Both the position numbers and the translations under genes were made by a program. Shown one piece after another: positions 12,494 through 25,182 of a stretch of DNA of 64,000 nucleotides. The stretch is from Athripsodes cinereus. Lineage: Eukaryota; Arthropoda; Insecta; Trichoptera; Leptoceridae. The notes under the pieces were generated by a model that did no database searches, was not told the DNA's origin, and saw nothing but the letters and a program-made list of their open reading frames with translations. The DNA lies in NCBI GenBank assembly GCA_947579605.1, contig OX388313.1, positions 27,407,214 through 27,471,213 on the forward strand. Direction: 5' to 3'. How positions within the stretch are numbered: the stretch's first letter is position 1; each line of letters starts with the position of its first letter.

Positions 12494-14308
12494 GAAACTT
12501 CACATTACAATATTTAAATCATAAATCTATTACATTGAATCTTAAATCTATTACATAAAATTCTAAATCGATACTTCAAAATTATAAAGTTCTAATATTC
12601 ATCAACAGATGTAAAACTATCGTAAAGTTATTAGGTATCGATATGTGTACCGAAACTTCATTCAAAAGAGCCAGTGCTTCCAATTGGCTCATAAAACAGT
12701 TTATGTCACCTGGATCGATTATATGATTCCGGCACATCGAAGCTAATTTCATGCAAGATGCAAGGGTAAATGATACCGTGGATCAATTTAAAAAAATGAC
12801 GACAGAGGTATTCGTTGCATCGACATTCCAGCTTCGAGTAGCCCAGGCCACCCATAACAAATAATGAAGGGTATAAGTATGAATAATATTCATACTCTAA
12901 TCTGTAAACGTGCCTGAGAAATCGTTTTTGAACTTTTTCAACCAAATTGTTGTAAACTGTTTCGTGAGGACTCCAGATTATCGAACCTGATTCCAAGATT
13001 GTTCTCACGAGAGACTCGTACAAGACTTTCAGTGAGTTTAAGATAAACATGAAGAATTTAGAGTTTCTCACGATAAAACCCAGCATTCGATATGACCTTT
13101 TCACTATCTCTTCCACGTGCGTTCGAAAATTTAAATCGTGTTGAAAAATAATGCCTAGGTCCTTAACTTGTGATATTCTTTCGAGTTTTTGTTCGTTCAT
13201 GTGATAGTCAAAAGTCAATTGTGATCGTTTGCGCGTGTATGTCATGATATTACATTTAGGCGAGCTAAACTTTAATTTATTAGATCTTGACCATTCTACA
13301 AACAAGTTTATGTCTTCTTGAAGCATATTAGCGTCATCATCAGATGAAACATTCCTAAAAATTTTCAAGTCATAGGCATATAATAGAAAACTAGAATTTT
13401 TTATGGAATCTCCTATATCGTTTATAAAGAGTGTGAACATTAAAGGATCGAGATTCGAGCCCTGAGGTACGCCAGATTGTGTCAAGTAACACTCCGAACT
13501 GTTATTCTCATAATAAACAAATTGCCTTCCGTCTTTGAAATAATTCGCAAAATATTTTAAGATTTTGTTATATGGTTATATTCTCCGTTGGGAGAACCCG
13601 TAACCATTTATTTTTCCAGCAATATATCGTGATTAACTTTGTCGAATGCTTTTTCAAAATCGAACTAATTTACATCAAGTTGCTGTCTATTGTCAATTTT
13701 CTCAATAAGGTAATTTTGATAGCAAAGCAAATTAGTAACCGTGGATCTACTTGGACGGAAACCATGTTGTTCATCAACAACGAAAGATTCGCAGGCACTC
13801 CAAATTCTCTTATGAAGTATAATCTTTAATAACTTGGCAGGAGGCAACTTACAGGCAGGAGAGCACTGCAACTGGCCTGTAATTCGAAATATCCAACACA
13901 TCTCCCTTTTTAAAAATCGGCGTTACCTTTGTTACCTTTCACTGTTCAGGAAATTCCTCCGATTTTATGGACAAATTAAATATAAATACCAAAACACCGT
14001 TCATCAAATGCCCGAACTGTTTAAATATGGCCGCAGGAATCTTATCAGGACCAGAAGAAAATTTATGTTTTAGTTTCCTCAAACTATCATCATGTGTAAT
14101 TTCCGGAATATCCAATATCACTGTACATGGATTATTCGAAACGCTAGAGGGTGGATCTAGTTTGGGTTTAATTGTACTATAAACTGAAGAAAAGTATGAT
14201 GCGAATCCGTTAGGTATTTCTTTATCAGAGTACCTTTCCTTACCAAGTTTCATGAATGTGGGTGTCTGCTTTAGTTCGTTTTTGCTCTTTATATATTCCA
14301 GAAACGTG
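12494..14308 (-). mobile_element. Dead LINE reverse transcriptase nested in the satellite
   Basis: Minus-strand frames in order encode a pre-finger region with SSGPDKIPAAIFKQF (14253-13939), HGFRPSRSTVTNLL (13901-13665) and a 259-codon stretch (13485-12706) with SGVPQGSNLDPLMF and SFLLYAYDLKIF. The polymerase box that should read (F/Y)ADD is YAYD, so a catalytic Asp is lost, and at least two frame changes separate the pieces. The endonuclease and 5' region are missing. The type resembles Jockey/CR1-like elements of insects. Satellite sequence lies at both edges, so this is an insertion into, or capture by, the array. Confidence 0.85.
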
Positions 14309-14565
14309 AAGGATCACTTTTGACAGGTCTACCATGAAATTATGATTTTATGATTTTTTTGACAGTTCAATTATGATATGACGATTATGTGGGTTGTTTG
14401 AAAGATTTTTATCAAAACCTTTTAATGAATATTTTTGACAGGTAGACCATAAAGTTTTGATTTTATGAAGATTTTGATAGTTCTACGGGTATTTTAGGAA
14501 GTTTTGATCTAAATGTATATAAGAATAATTATGACAGATCACGATTATACGATTTTGAAATTTTC
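14309..14565 (+). repeat. Satellite remnant beyond the LINE
   Basis: TTTTGACAGGTCTACCATGA resumes here with about two diverged subunits, including GTTCTACGGGTATTTTAGG, before fading into unrelated sequence. Confidence 0.85.
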
Positions 14566-15444
14566 ATAATACCTAGTCCTTTGTATAAGTGTAAGCAAAC
14601 AACTACATAGCATATATAAAATACGTAGTTGTAAGCTAATTTTAAGCTATATTATAAAGTAAAGAGTCGGTGGACATTAACGGTTGTATTTAATTTCATG
14701 AAAGATTTTGTCAAGGGGAGTCCTTCAGGCGAACCTTGAGCCTTGCCTTAGAAAGAATTTACGTGAAGATTATGGATGACGTAGGAACTGACATTCTTGT
14801 TACATTCATGAGTGAGGGAGGGTGCCAACTCTTAATGTGTCAACAGCCTCGAATACAATCATGAAGGTGGTTGCTGTTAGTTGACATGTGTGTTTTAAAT
14901 GGTGGAATTGGTGAATGTGCGTAAATATGGCTAAAGTGCAATTAAACCAGCCTAGTCCGTTTCGTAAACATTGGAACACCTTTCCTGTTTCCTACTTAAA
15001 GGACTTTGCTTGCACAGACTGAGGTGTCTATTGGAAAATATTTTTAACAAAAATTATTTTTACTTATAGGACTAGAGTGGAAATCTAGTAGAATGTGTTT
15101 TTATTTATTTCGTAGAGTATTATTATTTCCTTTTTCGATAATCTTTTTTACGACGGAGACCAAACAGATAACTAAAATGAATACATTATAAAGAAAATCA
15201 AATTGGCCTAGTCCCATTATTATTTAGTGCATGAGCGTACTCAGAGGGGGCTGGGGCAGTTGCCCCGATCTCGAAAATAGTAGGAAAGCAAAAAAAATTA
15301 CCCCCTCAAGAATTAATGCTTTTATTAGTAAGGAAGTATTATTTAGTAGGGATGCTCAATATTGTTGAACAAAAATGAAAAAAACGTGAAACATTTAAAA
15401 TTCTTAAATTAACAAATTAAAAATAACGACTGGCTTGAATACCA
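14566..15444. other. Non-coding AT-rich stretch
   Basis: No gene or recognised repeat is seen. A GC-richer portion at about 14690-15030 has no lasting open frame. Confidence 0.45.
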
Positions 15445-16050
15445 CATGTATGGAGTATCCTGATGTACGGCTGCGAGACATGGTGCCTATCTGAAAGAGA
15501 TAAACGAAGACTAGAGGCGTTTGAGATGTGGACCTATAGAAGACTATTAGGAATTTCCTGGAGAGACCACATCACAAACGAAGAAGTTCTTCAAAGAATC
15601 GAAGGAGGAAGGCACCTGCTCAAGATTTTGTCAGAAAGGCGTGCAAGGTGGATCGGCCATGTAATACGACAAGAAGGCCTCTTGCATGCCGTAATGGAGG
15701 GTATGACCGAGGGGACAAACTCTAGGGGACGCCCACGCCGAGAGTACCTGGAGGACCTGTTGGTGGACATGCGCTGCTCATCATATGCAGATTTCAAAAG
15801 AACCGCACAAGACAGGGAGGAGTGGAGGAGAAGAATTAAAGAGATAATTGCTGCAAACCAATCCCAGGATTGAAACCAGAGAGAGAGTGAATACCACTGA
15901 ATCATGATCACTGAGATAACTTGTAACAATAAAAAAATATACAACTATACATAAAAAAATATACATTTACCATTTTTAATATGCACCTGTAATTTTTAAT
16001 TTGTATTTATGTAAATATTGCCAAAATAAAGTAAAGTAAAAATAAGTAAA
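15445..16050 (+). mobile_element. LINE C-terminal fragment with 3' tail
   Basis: An open frame to 15873 encodes YGCETWCLSERDKRRLEAFE, then RRLLGISWRDHITNEEVL, ERRARWIGHVIRQEG and GRPRREYLEDLLVDM, the characteristic C-terminal region of many insect endonuclease/reverse-transcriptase LINEs. Everything upstream, including the polymerase boxes, is absent. A likely 3' end follows with AATAAAGTAAAGTAA near 16025. It belongs to the same group as 30267-30610. Confidence 0.8.
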
Positions 16051-16544
16051 CGACTTAAAGTGACAGCACAGGGCTTTACGGAGACTAAAAAAAAATTGCG
16101 TAGCTTAATCATTTGTTTTTCAGAATTTAACATACTCAAATAACTCTTTCAATTAAGCGAATAAAAAACATAAATTTTGCTCAATACGTAAACGGATATT
16201 CGAATTTCTCAAGTTTTTTTCTTAGGAGTGACTTCCTTATTTCTCTTGGTGTTTTTATCTTTGTCACATGGCTTGAACTTAAACTGTTTGTTTTTTATTT
16301 GTTTTTGTTACTTGAATATATTATTACTATTGCCTACGCAAAGTCAAACTTTCTCAACGAACAATTCTGAGAAACAATTTATGTTATTTGACTTCATTGA
16401 CTTTTTTATTGTGACATTGTTTGAATTTTTGTATCGTGTTTTTCACCTCACTTTTTTTTTCATTCTTAGACTTGATGAAATGAGATAAGAATCCTTAGTT
16501 AATTTATATACTTTCTCAGAAAAATTCAAATAAGTTCGATCCGT

Positions 16545-16796
16545 CCTATCACGGTATCTCCCATAAGTGGGGTAGCCAGCGGGCCAATTGCTTGTTATAA
16601 ACATACAAATCATCCTCTCCGTGTCATGAAAAATTAAGACATTCAGGATAGGTGGCAAACTTCATCATCAAATTAAAAATGTTAAATGTCTTTAAACGTG
16701 ATATTTTATGAATACCTGTCTATTACAGGGCACTCTGTAAATTGCAAAAGTAGGTGGGAGCCTATTCTTTACTGGGGACTCCACGGGGTATACAGA
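16545..16796 (-). mobile_element. S1 SINE-like copy, complete
   Basis: Both ends are recognisable (CTATCACGGTATCTCCCAT at the left, ACTCCACGGGG at the right). The copy is moderately diverged and has no microsatellite tail. Confidence 0.75.
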
Positions 16797-16799
16797 TAT

Positions 16800-17673
16800 G
16801 GTAGACAGTTTAATTGTTTATTTTGAAAAAAGAGTATACTCGCATTACGTATTGTTACAATTCATAGGTGCATTGAAATAAGGATATCAGAAAATCCAGA
16901 ACTCCGACACTCTATCCTATCTCAGAAGAAAACTTCTATTAAAACTTCTACTACACTGTAAAAACAATGTAAAACAAATTTTTCTTTTGATAAAATCCTT
17001 GCGCAAAAGCTATGCTAATTTTCTATTTCGTTCCATTTTTAGTATATACACCGCCGAAGCAAATACAACTCTAGGTAGATAACACGATAAAGTGCATATC
17101 GCATAAATTAAAAATACAATTGTTAATATGCATAGAATCCAATACCATGACCTTGATTAGCACTCTCTGCGTGCAGAGAACAATTTTTATCTGACAGAAA
17201 GCTTTTAGCTACACCGAAAACAGAAACATTCTAAAGCATGACGTGGTATGTTTCTAGATTTATCACACCCCTGTTGTTACTTATTTTAAGGATATCTTAT
17301 TTTAATGAACTAAATTTATTTGAAACACCTCAACTTTGTAAATATAATAATAATAATAATACACGTCAATTATCTTCACTTTGACAAGTATTTTGAACAC
17401 TTTCATCAAAATATTTATTAATATTCAAGTGTCGGATGAATGAGCTGTTGTAAGGTTTCTATTACAAGTTATTTTACTTTATCATTACGCAAGTATTATT
17501 ATTATCATTAATATAAAAAGCGAAAATACTAAAATAAATAATTTTATCTCAATGAACCATCACGATTTCAAATAAATTCTTGAAAATGAAAAGTAGAGGA
17601 TAATGTGGCTTTGTAAAGAAGAATTAAAAACTTATGTTTAAAAGTTTTCGTGACATTAACATATTATTATTTT
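16800..17673. other. AT-rich intergenic DNA
   Basis: An (AAT)n run lies near 17344-17360. Nothing else is recognised. Confidence 0.45.
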
Positions 17674-17915
17674 CTGTGGAGCACCCGGCCAAGAATTGGT
17701 CTCCCACTCTTTTCCGTAAGTGTCCGTTTGTCCTGTAAAAGACAGGTATTCGAAATAAGAAGGACATTACAGATCTTATCAAATTCGGTGATGAGATCTG
17801 CCACTCATCTTGAATATCTTATTTTTTTGTTGGCATGGAGAGAAAATGCTAGTCTGCTGGCTACCTCACTTGTGGAATATGCCGTGATAGTATGGAGTAG
17901 TGTTTGTAGTAGCAT
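17674..17915 (+). mobile_element. S1 SINE-like copy, sense orientation
   Basis: It runs from CTGTGGAGCACCCGG to TATGCCGTGATAGTATGG and is followed by a degenerate TAG-rich tail. A 94-codon open frame crossing it is incidental. Confidence 0.75.
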
Positions 17916-18319
17916 ATTATTGCTTATCTACTGAAAATTGTTTGATTTTGTTTCTGGGAGCATATTTGAGATATAACAAACTCAGATGTTTCTTACTGTA
18001 GATAATTGATTTGCTATTCTGGAAGCTGTTCGCTATTGCGGAGCTGAAGTCAAACTGCCTCTTTGGTGGTCTTCTTTGAGGCCGCGAATCAACTGGTGTC
18101 TTCTTTGCAGCATCATTAACTATCCTGTTGTCAGTTCTCCAGGAATGTTCTCAACTCGTACTCCATCTTACAAAGACTCAAATACATCTTCAGAAAAATG
18201 AATGGCAAAAATCGTCAATGAAAATCACAAATGATTTTTGTGATTTTTTTGTGTGTGACATTTCCCAAGCCATCGTCTAATTTAATTATCGTATCTATAG
18301 AAGAACGGATCTTATAAAT

Positions 18320-20250
18320 TATGTTTATTTATTTATTTATTTAATCAAGTTATAAATATAGCATTTAATTTATAACTTATAATAACCTTATGATTAACTA
18401 CCATTATTATACTTATTTTCTATTTCAATTATCTTAATTAATAAATTATCAATATATTTAACTGCATTCTAATAAGACTATTAACACATTCCATTAAGAC
18501 GATAAATACACTCCAGTAAGAAAGACAAATATTAGTCTGATATTTTAAATCACAGGAAAAAAAAAACAATCTTAATCACTCTACAATGATAAGAATACAA
18601 ATACTTAATCACTCTACAATAATAAGAATACAAAGAAGATAAATATATATGTCTGATATTCCAAATCACAGGAAATAAAATAAGAGAAAAAAATCATACT
18701 TAATGTTACTCTACCATAATAAGAATACCAAATATATTCCAACAAGAGATAAAAAAAAAACAATTACATATAGGTACATGTACATAGTATTAAGTCATTC
18801 TGTCAAAATTCAGAAAATCATTCAAAGTTACAATATGTAACTAAAACACCTGTGCGTATGAAATGTATATCAAATAATCAAAATTATTCAAGTTAAATGG
18901 TTTACTAGGGAATTTCCTATAAGTAAGAAACATAATATCTAATGTATGCATTGTATCACATTATATGCAAGTATTTAGAGATTATTCATGTTCTTTATAC
19001 ATTCATAACATCTTTTACGGAAAATACCTAAAGATTTCGCGTTTCGTACCTCGCTAGGTAATTTATTAAAGAAATTTAATCCAAGATAATAAACACTTTT
19101 TTCTGTTGCTACAAGTCTTGGTTTTCTGAGTCGAAATTGATCGCGACTTCTTGTTGGATAATTATGAATATCTTGATTATATTTAACATTTTCATACATG
19201 TAACTTGGCAGTAGTCCTTTTTTAATTTTGTACACAAAAATCATTGTTTGATAGTAAATAAGTTTTTTCACACTCAAGAATCCCAATTTATTCAACATTA
19301 GTTTTACCCTATGATACCTTCCAAAACCTAATATTGCCCTCATTCCCCTATTTTGTACTTTTTGTAGTCTTTTGAATTCCGTTTCACTTGACAAGAAAAG
19401 AATCGATGAGCAGTAATTAAAGTGTGGTAATACTATAGAGTTGTACACCATCTTCCTACTACTCATATCCATTTTCTTACGTACTCTATAGAGGAAGCCT
19501 ATTTTTTTACTAATTTTTTTTTATAATATTTTCAAAATTTGCCTTAAAATTTAATTTTCTGTCAATAGTTATTCCTAGATATTTGATTTTATCAACCAAA
19601 TCAATCTCTTCTCCATCTATTTTTACTACACATTTTTTATCAGATGGCACCCTGCCTAATATCATGCATTTCGTTTTTTTGACATTTAATTTTAATTTGT
19701 TCACACATAACCAATTTGATAATCTATTGAGTTCACTCTGAATATTTAACAGTCCATTTTCCAACACATCACATACAATATATATCAAGGTATCATCGGC
19801 AAACAGTTTTATCTCACAGTTAGTTACACATTTCACAATATCATTTATATAAATAATAAATAAGAGTGGTCCTAGGACAGATCCTTGCGGCACTCCTCTT
19901 GTTACTGCTTCTTCTGTAGAAAAACTTCCTTCGAATTTTGTTATTTGCTTCCTATTTTTGATGTAGTCTATGAACCATTCCTTCGCAATTCCTCTTATTC
20001 CAATGTTTTCTAGTTTCATGACTAGTCTTTCTCTGTCTATAGTTTCAAAAGCCCTTTTTAAATCCAGGAATACTGATATTACTATATTTTTTTCATCTAT
20101 TGCTTCTTTCCATCTATTAATGACACAATTCAATGCTGTTTCACACGAGTATCGACTTCTGAAACCAGATTGTTGTTGTACTAATATATTATTCTTTAAA
20201 AATAACATTTTCCTTACTTTCATGGACAAGCGCTTGAAATTGAGCGAATA
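18320..20250 (-). mobile_element. 5'-truncated LINE with near-intact reverse transcriptase
   Basis: The minus strand encodes QQSGFRSRYSCETALN, motif A FLDLKRAFETIDRE, TRGVPQGSVLGPLLFIIYIN, the intact catalytic box LFADDTLIY and NKLKLNVKKTKCMILG (20229-19510). After a one-base slip at an A9 run near 19511-19519 it continues as KMVYNSIVLPHFNYCSSILF through FNKLPSEVRNAKSLGIFRKR (to 18975). A 650-bp AT-rich 3' UTR follows, with duplicated CTTAATCACTCTACAAT strings (plus-strand view), and ends in (AAAT)n near 18325-18345. The endonuclease half is missing. It is a Jockey- or CR1-like element, younger than the one at 12.5 kb. Confidence 0.87.
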
Positions 20251-20414
20251 ATGACTAAATTTAACAATACTATTTATTTCTGATTAATATTACGGATTCC
20301 ACCCAATACTGAGTGATTCGGCATCTACTGTACTTGTGCATATGTATTATAGATTCAACACTTAGCATTTAACGCAGTATTTGTCTTATTCATATCATTC
20401 CATAAAGATTACAT

Positions 20415-20450
20415 ACTGCTGACTACCCCACTTGTGGGATAAACCAATAC
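20415..20450 (+). mobile_element. S1 SINE-like 3' scrap
   Basis: CTGACTACCCCACTTGTGGG matches the family's 3' region; nothing else of the element remains. Confidence 0.4.
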
Positions 20451-20939
20451 AGATAGACATATAAATATGTATTACTTTACGAAAAAATCTCATTCTTTTT
20501 TATTACCAAAATATGTCTTAAAACACGTTCCTTTGAATCGGTGTCAGACAAGGGTGTCTTTTCAAGAGAGAATATCTTTCTTATATTAATATTTTCTTTA
20601 TTTAATACTTTGTTTGAGTATATGGAAATGTCATGAACTTCCATAAATCAAACCTGTTCAAAATCCTAACGGAGCCTGTAAAAAATGTAAAAATTATTTT
20701 CCCAAAATAATAATAAAACAAAGACTAGAATTTAAAGCGTGTCCGTTTCATAGTAAATAAAAAAAAATTTTTTTTTTCATGTTCACAGGTTTTTCTTGAC
20801 ACGGTAATAAGTTAAAACGCTCAGAGACAGAGTCAGAAACACCGAAATAAGAAAAATCTGCGAAACTGAAGATATCGTTCGGTGGAGTTTCTGCTTTTTC
20901 TAGAGCTCTTTCTAGAGAAGACGGTTCTGAAGGGACCAT

Positions 20940-21125
20940 GTGGACCTCATGAGTAGTGAAAGATTAGCCCACATCGCCACAAACGAGACTCCACTAGGAC
21001 GAAGATTGCCTGGAAGGCCACCTAAAAGATGGAAGGATAGTTGGTCTTCAGCGTCGCAAGAGGAAACAAATTCCGGACAAACAGGTCAATGACCTACTGC
21101 AAGCAGAAGAAGAAGGATTACCTTC
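20940..21125 (+). mobile_element. LINE C-terminal fossil
   Basis: One frame reads SSERLAHIATNETPLGRRLP then GRPPKRWKDSWSSASQEE, a typical Gly-Arg-Pro-rich LINE C-terminus, ending at a stop after the run of Gln codons. No upstream reverse transcriptase remains. Confidence 0.6.
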
Positions 21126-21234
21126 TTCTTATTAGTAGAGGTCAGTTTGACAATGACTTTATAAGTCGAAACCAGGTCAATAATCATTAAAATCTTTTAA
21201 CTAGAACTAAAACCAATTGTGTTTTTTTTTTTCA

Positions 21235-22129
21235 TATATACATGGTCCATTATGAAAGTAATGCACATTTTCTGGGAATTTTTTTTTTTGATCCTATCGG
21301 TACAAATGCTTAAAACTCTTCGAAATAGTCCCCTCCTGCATTAATGTGCTTGCGGAGACCCTGAAACTCCTCCACAGGAATGCCTTTCAAGAACGTTGTA
21401 ATATGCGTTTGGATGTTTTCCACGGACTCCAAATGCTTTCCTTTCAGCTCTCTTTTCAGTTGGGGGAACAGAAAAAGTCATAGGGAGCTAAATCGGGACT
21501 GTAAGGGGGCTGGAGAACTACTGGGGTACTGCTTTGGGCCAGGAAGATGTCTAAGATGAAGGCTGTGTGGAATTTCTGTGTGTTCGCATTTGCAGATCCT
21601 CAGTCGCAACCCTATGTACCACAAATGTGGACAAATTTAGGGATTCAGCGATTTGCTGGATGCTCAATCGATGGTCAGACGCAAAACTTGCGTCACATTT
21701 TCTTCGGTTCTGGCCTATGTGGGCGTCCAGAATGGTGTTCGTCAAGGACCTTCTCCCGGCCCTCCTTGAACGCCTTGCGCTATCTCCCAGATTGTGATCT
21801 TGAAATGCAGTCGTCCTTAAAGGCCTCTTGAAGCATCTGGAATGTTACGGTAGCATTCTTTCCAAGCCGCTCGCAAAGCTTTCCAAGCCGCACGCAAAGT
21901 GTACCGCTGATTAAGCGAACCGTCTATCACGCCGTGTTACAAAGACAAAAAACACACTTCACGTAAAGACACGTCCTTCCACTCTCACTACTCGGAGCAA
22001 AATTAAACCATGCGCGTTTAAACGGGCAGACCTCACGCCACATTTTCCGACTAGTCCGAGTGCACTGCGATGGATAGTCGCATCACAATAAAATCATGTG
22101 CATTACTTTCATAATGGGCTATGTATATA
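21235..22129 (-). mobile_element. Internally deleted mariner transposon
   Basis: Terminal inverted repeats of about 34 bp (21235-21268 and 22096-22129, two mismatches) contain CCATTATGAAAGTAATGCAC. The interior on the minus strand encodes transposase pieces: LSIQQIAESLNLSTFVVHRV with EDLQMR (helix-turn-helix), then YSPDLAPYDF near the catalytic region, with a one-base deletion just after it. A terminal EEFQGLRKHINAGGDYFEEF and a stop follow. The central third of a normal ~345-residue transposase, with the first catalytic Asp, is deleted between the two parts (near 21550). It is non-autonomous; a TA target is consistent with both ends. Confidence 0.85.
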
Positions 22130-22201
22130 TAGTAGAGAACCAATTAGCGTGAGGGTGAAGTTGGTTGACGACAGAACTCGAATTATGGACATTTCAACTG
22201 G

Positions 22202-22450
22202 AAGATCGTATTAATTTATTTTATTTATTTATTCTTTATTGAACCGATGTTAGATATTAGATATTAGAAGCAAATTTACACAAAATACAATCATAAAATC
22301 TAATTGTCAATATCCTAATAAGACGAAAGACGTTTCTCTCGTCGAATAAATCAATAGTAGAATAAAACACTTGTTTTATTTATTTCGCTAATCATAAAAT
22401 CAATATACAGAGGGCGAATTTATCCCAGAGTTGCGATTTCTTCCAACTAA
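22202..22450 (-). mobile_element. LINE 3' tail split by a small MITE
   Basis: On the minus strand: TTAGTTGGAAGAAATCGCAA, ATAAATTCGCCCTCTG, and finally CAATAAAGAATAAATAAATA. It matches tails at 39153, 43310 and 57838. An 89-bp unrelated insert (22301-22389) interrupts it. Confidence 0.65.
22301..22389. mobile_element. Small MITE with 12-bp flanking duplication
   Basis: AATCATAAAATC occurs on both sides (22289-22300 and 22390-22401). The insert contains AAGACGAAAGACGTTTCTCT and AGTAGAATAAAACACTTGTT, relating it to the foldback at 45268-45495. Confidence 0.55.
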
Positions 22451-22854
22451 CCCAAAAACAAACTTCTAATCTCAGGCTAGAAATCACCACTTACATAATG
22501 TGTAAATACATGGTAAGTACTACTAAGTAGGTACCTGAATTGTGTAAATGTTTCGTTTAAAAAAACTGTTTTGAATTGTTTATTTTTTATAATTAATACC
22601 TCCGAAGGTACATATTTAATAAAATAAAATATATTTACATTTCTTTATATATTTTGTACGAGAATTCTGTAAGGGTGGACATCCTGTATGATAAATTGTT
22701 CTAAAAAAGCACCCCCTATATTTAAGAGAATGAAAATAATTACCGACGATAAAATTAATTACGTCTGTGACCCATGTTAAAACTAGGCGTATCTCAACTT
22801 GTCTGTCAGTCGATAAACATTAAATATTATGCAAGTAGACCGCTACGCTCAGCA

Positions 22855-23010
22855 AAGACATCCACCAATATGCTGGACGAGATCAATAGAGCAAACAAGT
22901 CCTGTGTTATATGATAGGGCTTTTGGCATTGCTGGATCCGTCATCTGAAACCGACTCCCTGAGGACCTACGTAAAAACCAACCAATTAAGACATCGCAAG
23001 ATGAAGACAC
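22855..23010 (+). mobile_element. LINE C-terminal fossil (CR1/Jockey type)
   Basis: One frame reads TRSIEQTSPVLYDRAFGIAG followed, past one stop, by NRLPEDLRKNQPIK, the usual end of the polymerase ORF (compare FNKLPSEVRNAKSL at 19.0 kb). Confidence 0.55.
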
Positions 23011-23029
23011 CGCTCTTCCAACATAGTTT

Positions 23030-25182
23030 CCCGCGCCCTTGAGATGGATGCTCCGTTAAACGGCACCAGGCATGGCACAATATTGGCAGCAGGTACACAT
23101 TATGGCGTCCTTTAAATCTTGCTTTCATACATATTTAGATTTTGAATTGGTTATTTTCACACCTATGTTAGTGTATGACATGTGATATGTATCGTGATAG
23201 ATATGATTAAACCTGAAAATATGCATACTGGCAGGGCAGAGAGAGAGAGTATAAGGTGTCCCTTCGCTTACGAATTGGATCAGGCTGGCTCAAGCTCTTT
23301 TTAACCCACGGTGACGTGCACTAATTCCACCTATTCCTCTTACGCTTTTTCTCACTCATCGCTGGACAGTGACTTCGTTCAGCCAACCGCACCTACTAGA
23401 AATCGAAAAAAATGGTACTTATATGCAAAGGCCTATTAAGGTTATTAGATTTTTTTTTTAATTAATCAAACAACCCTGATTACTCGTAGGTAAGTGAGCG
23501 GATGGCGTTTATAAATAGAAAAGAAAAAACCAAACAAAATATTCAAGAAAAGCGTAACGGATATTTTACAACATTTTCAACTAATATTTGATGTGTACAT
23601 TCCAAGTTTTTCGGCTGATAGGTAAATTTGGAAACACATCATATTACAAAAGCAACTCAAAATTTCAATTTCAAAAATATTTACCGAATATTTATTATTA
23701 TTATTATTTACTATTTAGAATTAATATATTTATCATTTAATTTATTACACCCGAATAGAAAATTAATTTACCCTTCTCATAAATAAATATATTGAATATT
23801 GTAAGGATTACAATGGTTTTTGAGATTTTGTTTAGTATACCTACTAAATATTTATTTTGATTCACATATTATTATTTATTTTATTTTAGATAAAATTTTA
23901 CAAAAAAAAACATTCATATTCAACATATTTAATTAGAACACAAAAAAACTGTTAACTTTTACCATTAATTTTATAAATCTCGATTACTTTCGTCAAGTTA
24001 GCTTGACATTTTTAATTATGTAAAAAGTTTTAAACCATCAACTACGGAACATTTTTTGCCACAAAACTGTTCAGGTATTAATTTATTTATTGTAAACATT
24101 TTTGTATCGATGGTCTTAGGTCAAAACCTATTATTTGCAAATGAGCTCATTTCCAGAGGAGCAAAAACAAAGATTGTTTTCAAAATTTTGATGTAAAGTG
24201 TAATTCTAAAATGTTTTTATAATTTTTTTTCTATACATTTGTATTCAAAAGATTCTACATACGGGGGTATTTTGACCGGCCAGCCCTTCAGCCTGCCCAT
24301 TTTGACACCTTTGTGTGGACAAGATTTGCTAAGCGTAGAATTTCTGATAAATGGAAGTCCCCAGACTTCTGCGATACCCTGGTGGATGGTGGGTCTCCTT
24401 CAAAATCATCACTTTTTCATTAAAACGATCAAGCGCCATCGGTGAAAAATATTTGAAACAATCGACTTATCATTCACGTGTGAGACAGTTTTCACAAAAA
24501 AGTATAACAAAAACGAATTATAACTCACACCAACTCTACAGAGTAAGACTGCAAAAAAAATGCTTCCAAAGTACCTACCTTATTCCCATGTTTATGAGTG
24601 TTTCATGAAACTGTTCTAAAAAATCTATTACGCCTTTAATAACCATAAAAGCTTTTTTTTCTAGGCTTTACATTACACCTTTTAATATATATTTTTACAT
24701 AGCAGGTATCCTTTTAAAAATTAACAATGTTTTATGGCTGTTATAGTCATATATAAATATATGACTATAGTCTGATAGTTTAGTTAATTACACATTATGT
24801 TGTACTTAACTAAGTAAAGTATAATGAGATAAGAATTAAATTACACAGAAAGAGGCTTTGTCTAATAATTCATCATCATCTTCGTTATTCCATCATGCTA
24901 CTTTTCTTGAAGGGTAGGCAGTGAAGATGGATAGCCATTAAATCCTTTTCTTACGCACAATTTTTGATTCTACAACATTCATGAAGTTCAATTTCCACAG
25001 ATCGAGCTAATCCCAAACTAAGATATGAATCTTTTATAATAGGTATAGTAATATACATTATAATATTATACAGTGCTCTAAACACACATACATGTAACAT
25101 CCAGGGGGAAAATCCTCATGAACACCCAGGAGGCAGGCCACCAGGTTTGTGCTGGGCTCTTACCGGCTAAACCCCTCTTTCT
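23030..25182. other. AT-rich stretch with minor repeats
   Basis: A ~130-bp piece at 23240-23395 shares GCTTACGAAT and related strings with 29575-29720. The segment 24351-24410 resembles 52068-52125. A fragment at 25085-25180 looks repeat-like, but I cannot name it. No gene is seen. Confidence 0.4.

Noticed and set aside
13572..14182. Plus-strand open frames of 71-85 codons at 13572, 13834 and 13967
   Set aside because: They are shadows of the minus-strand LINE polymerase pieces.
21547..21831. A 94-codon plus-strand open frame with raised G+C
   Set aside because: It is the antisense shadow of the mariner transposase remnant.
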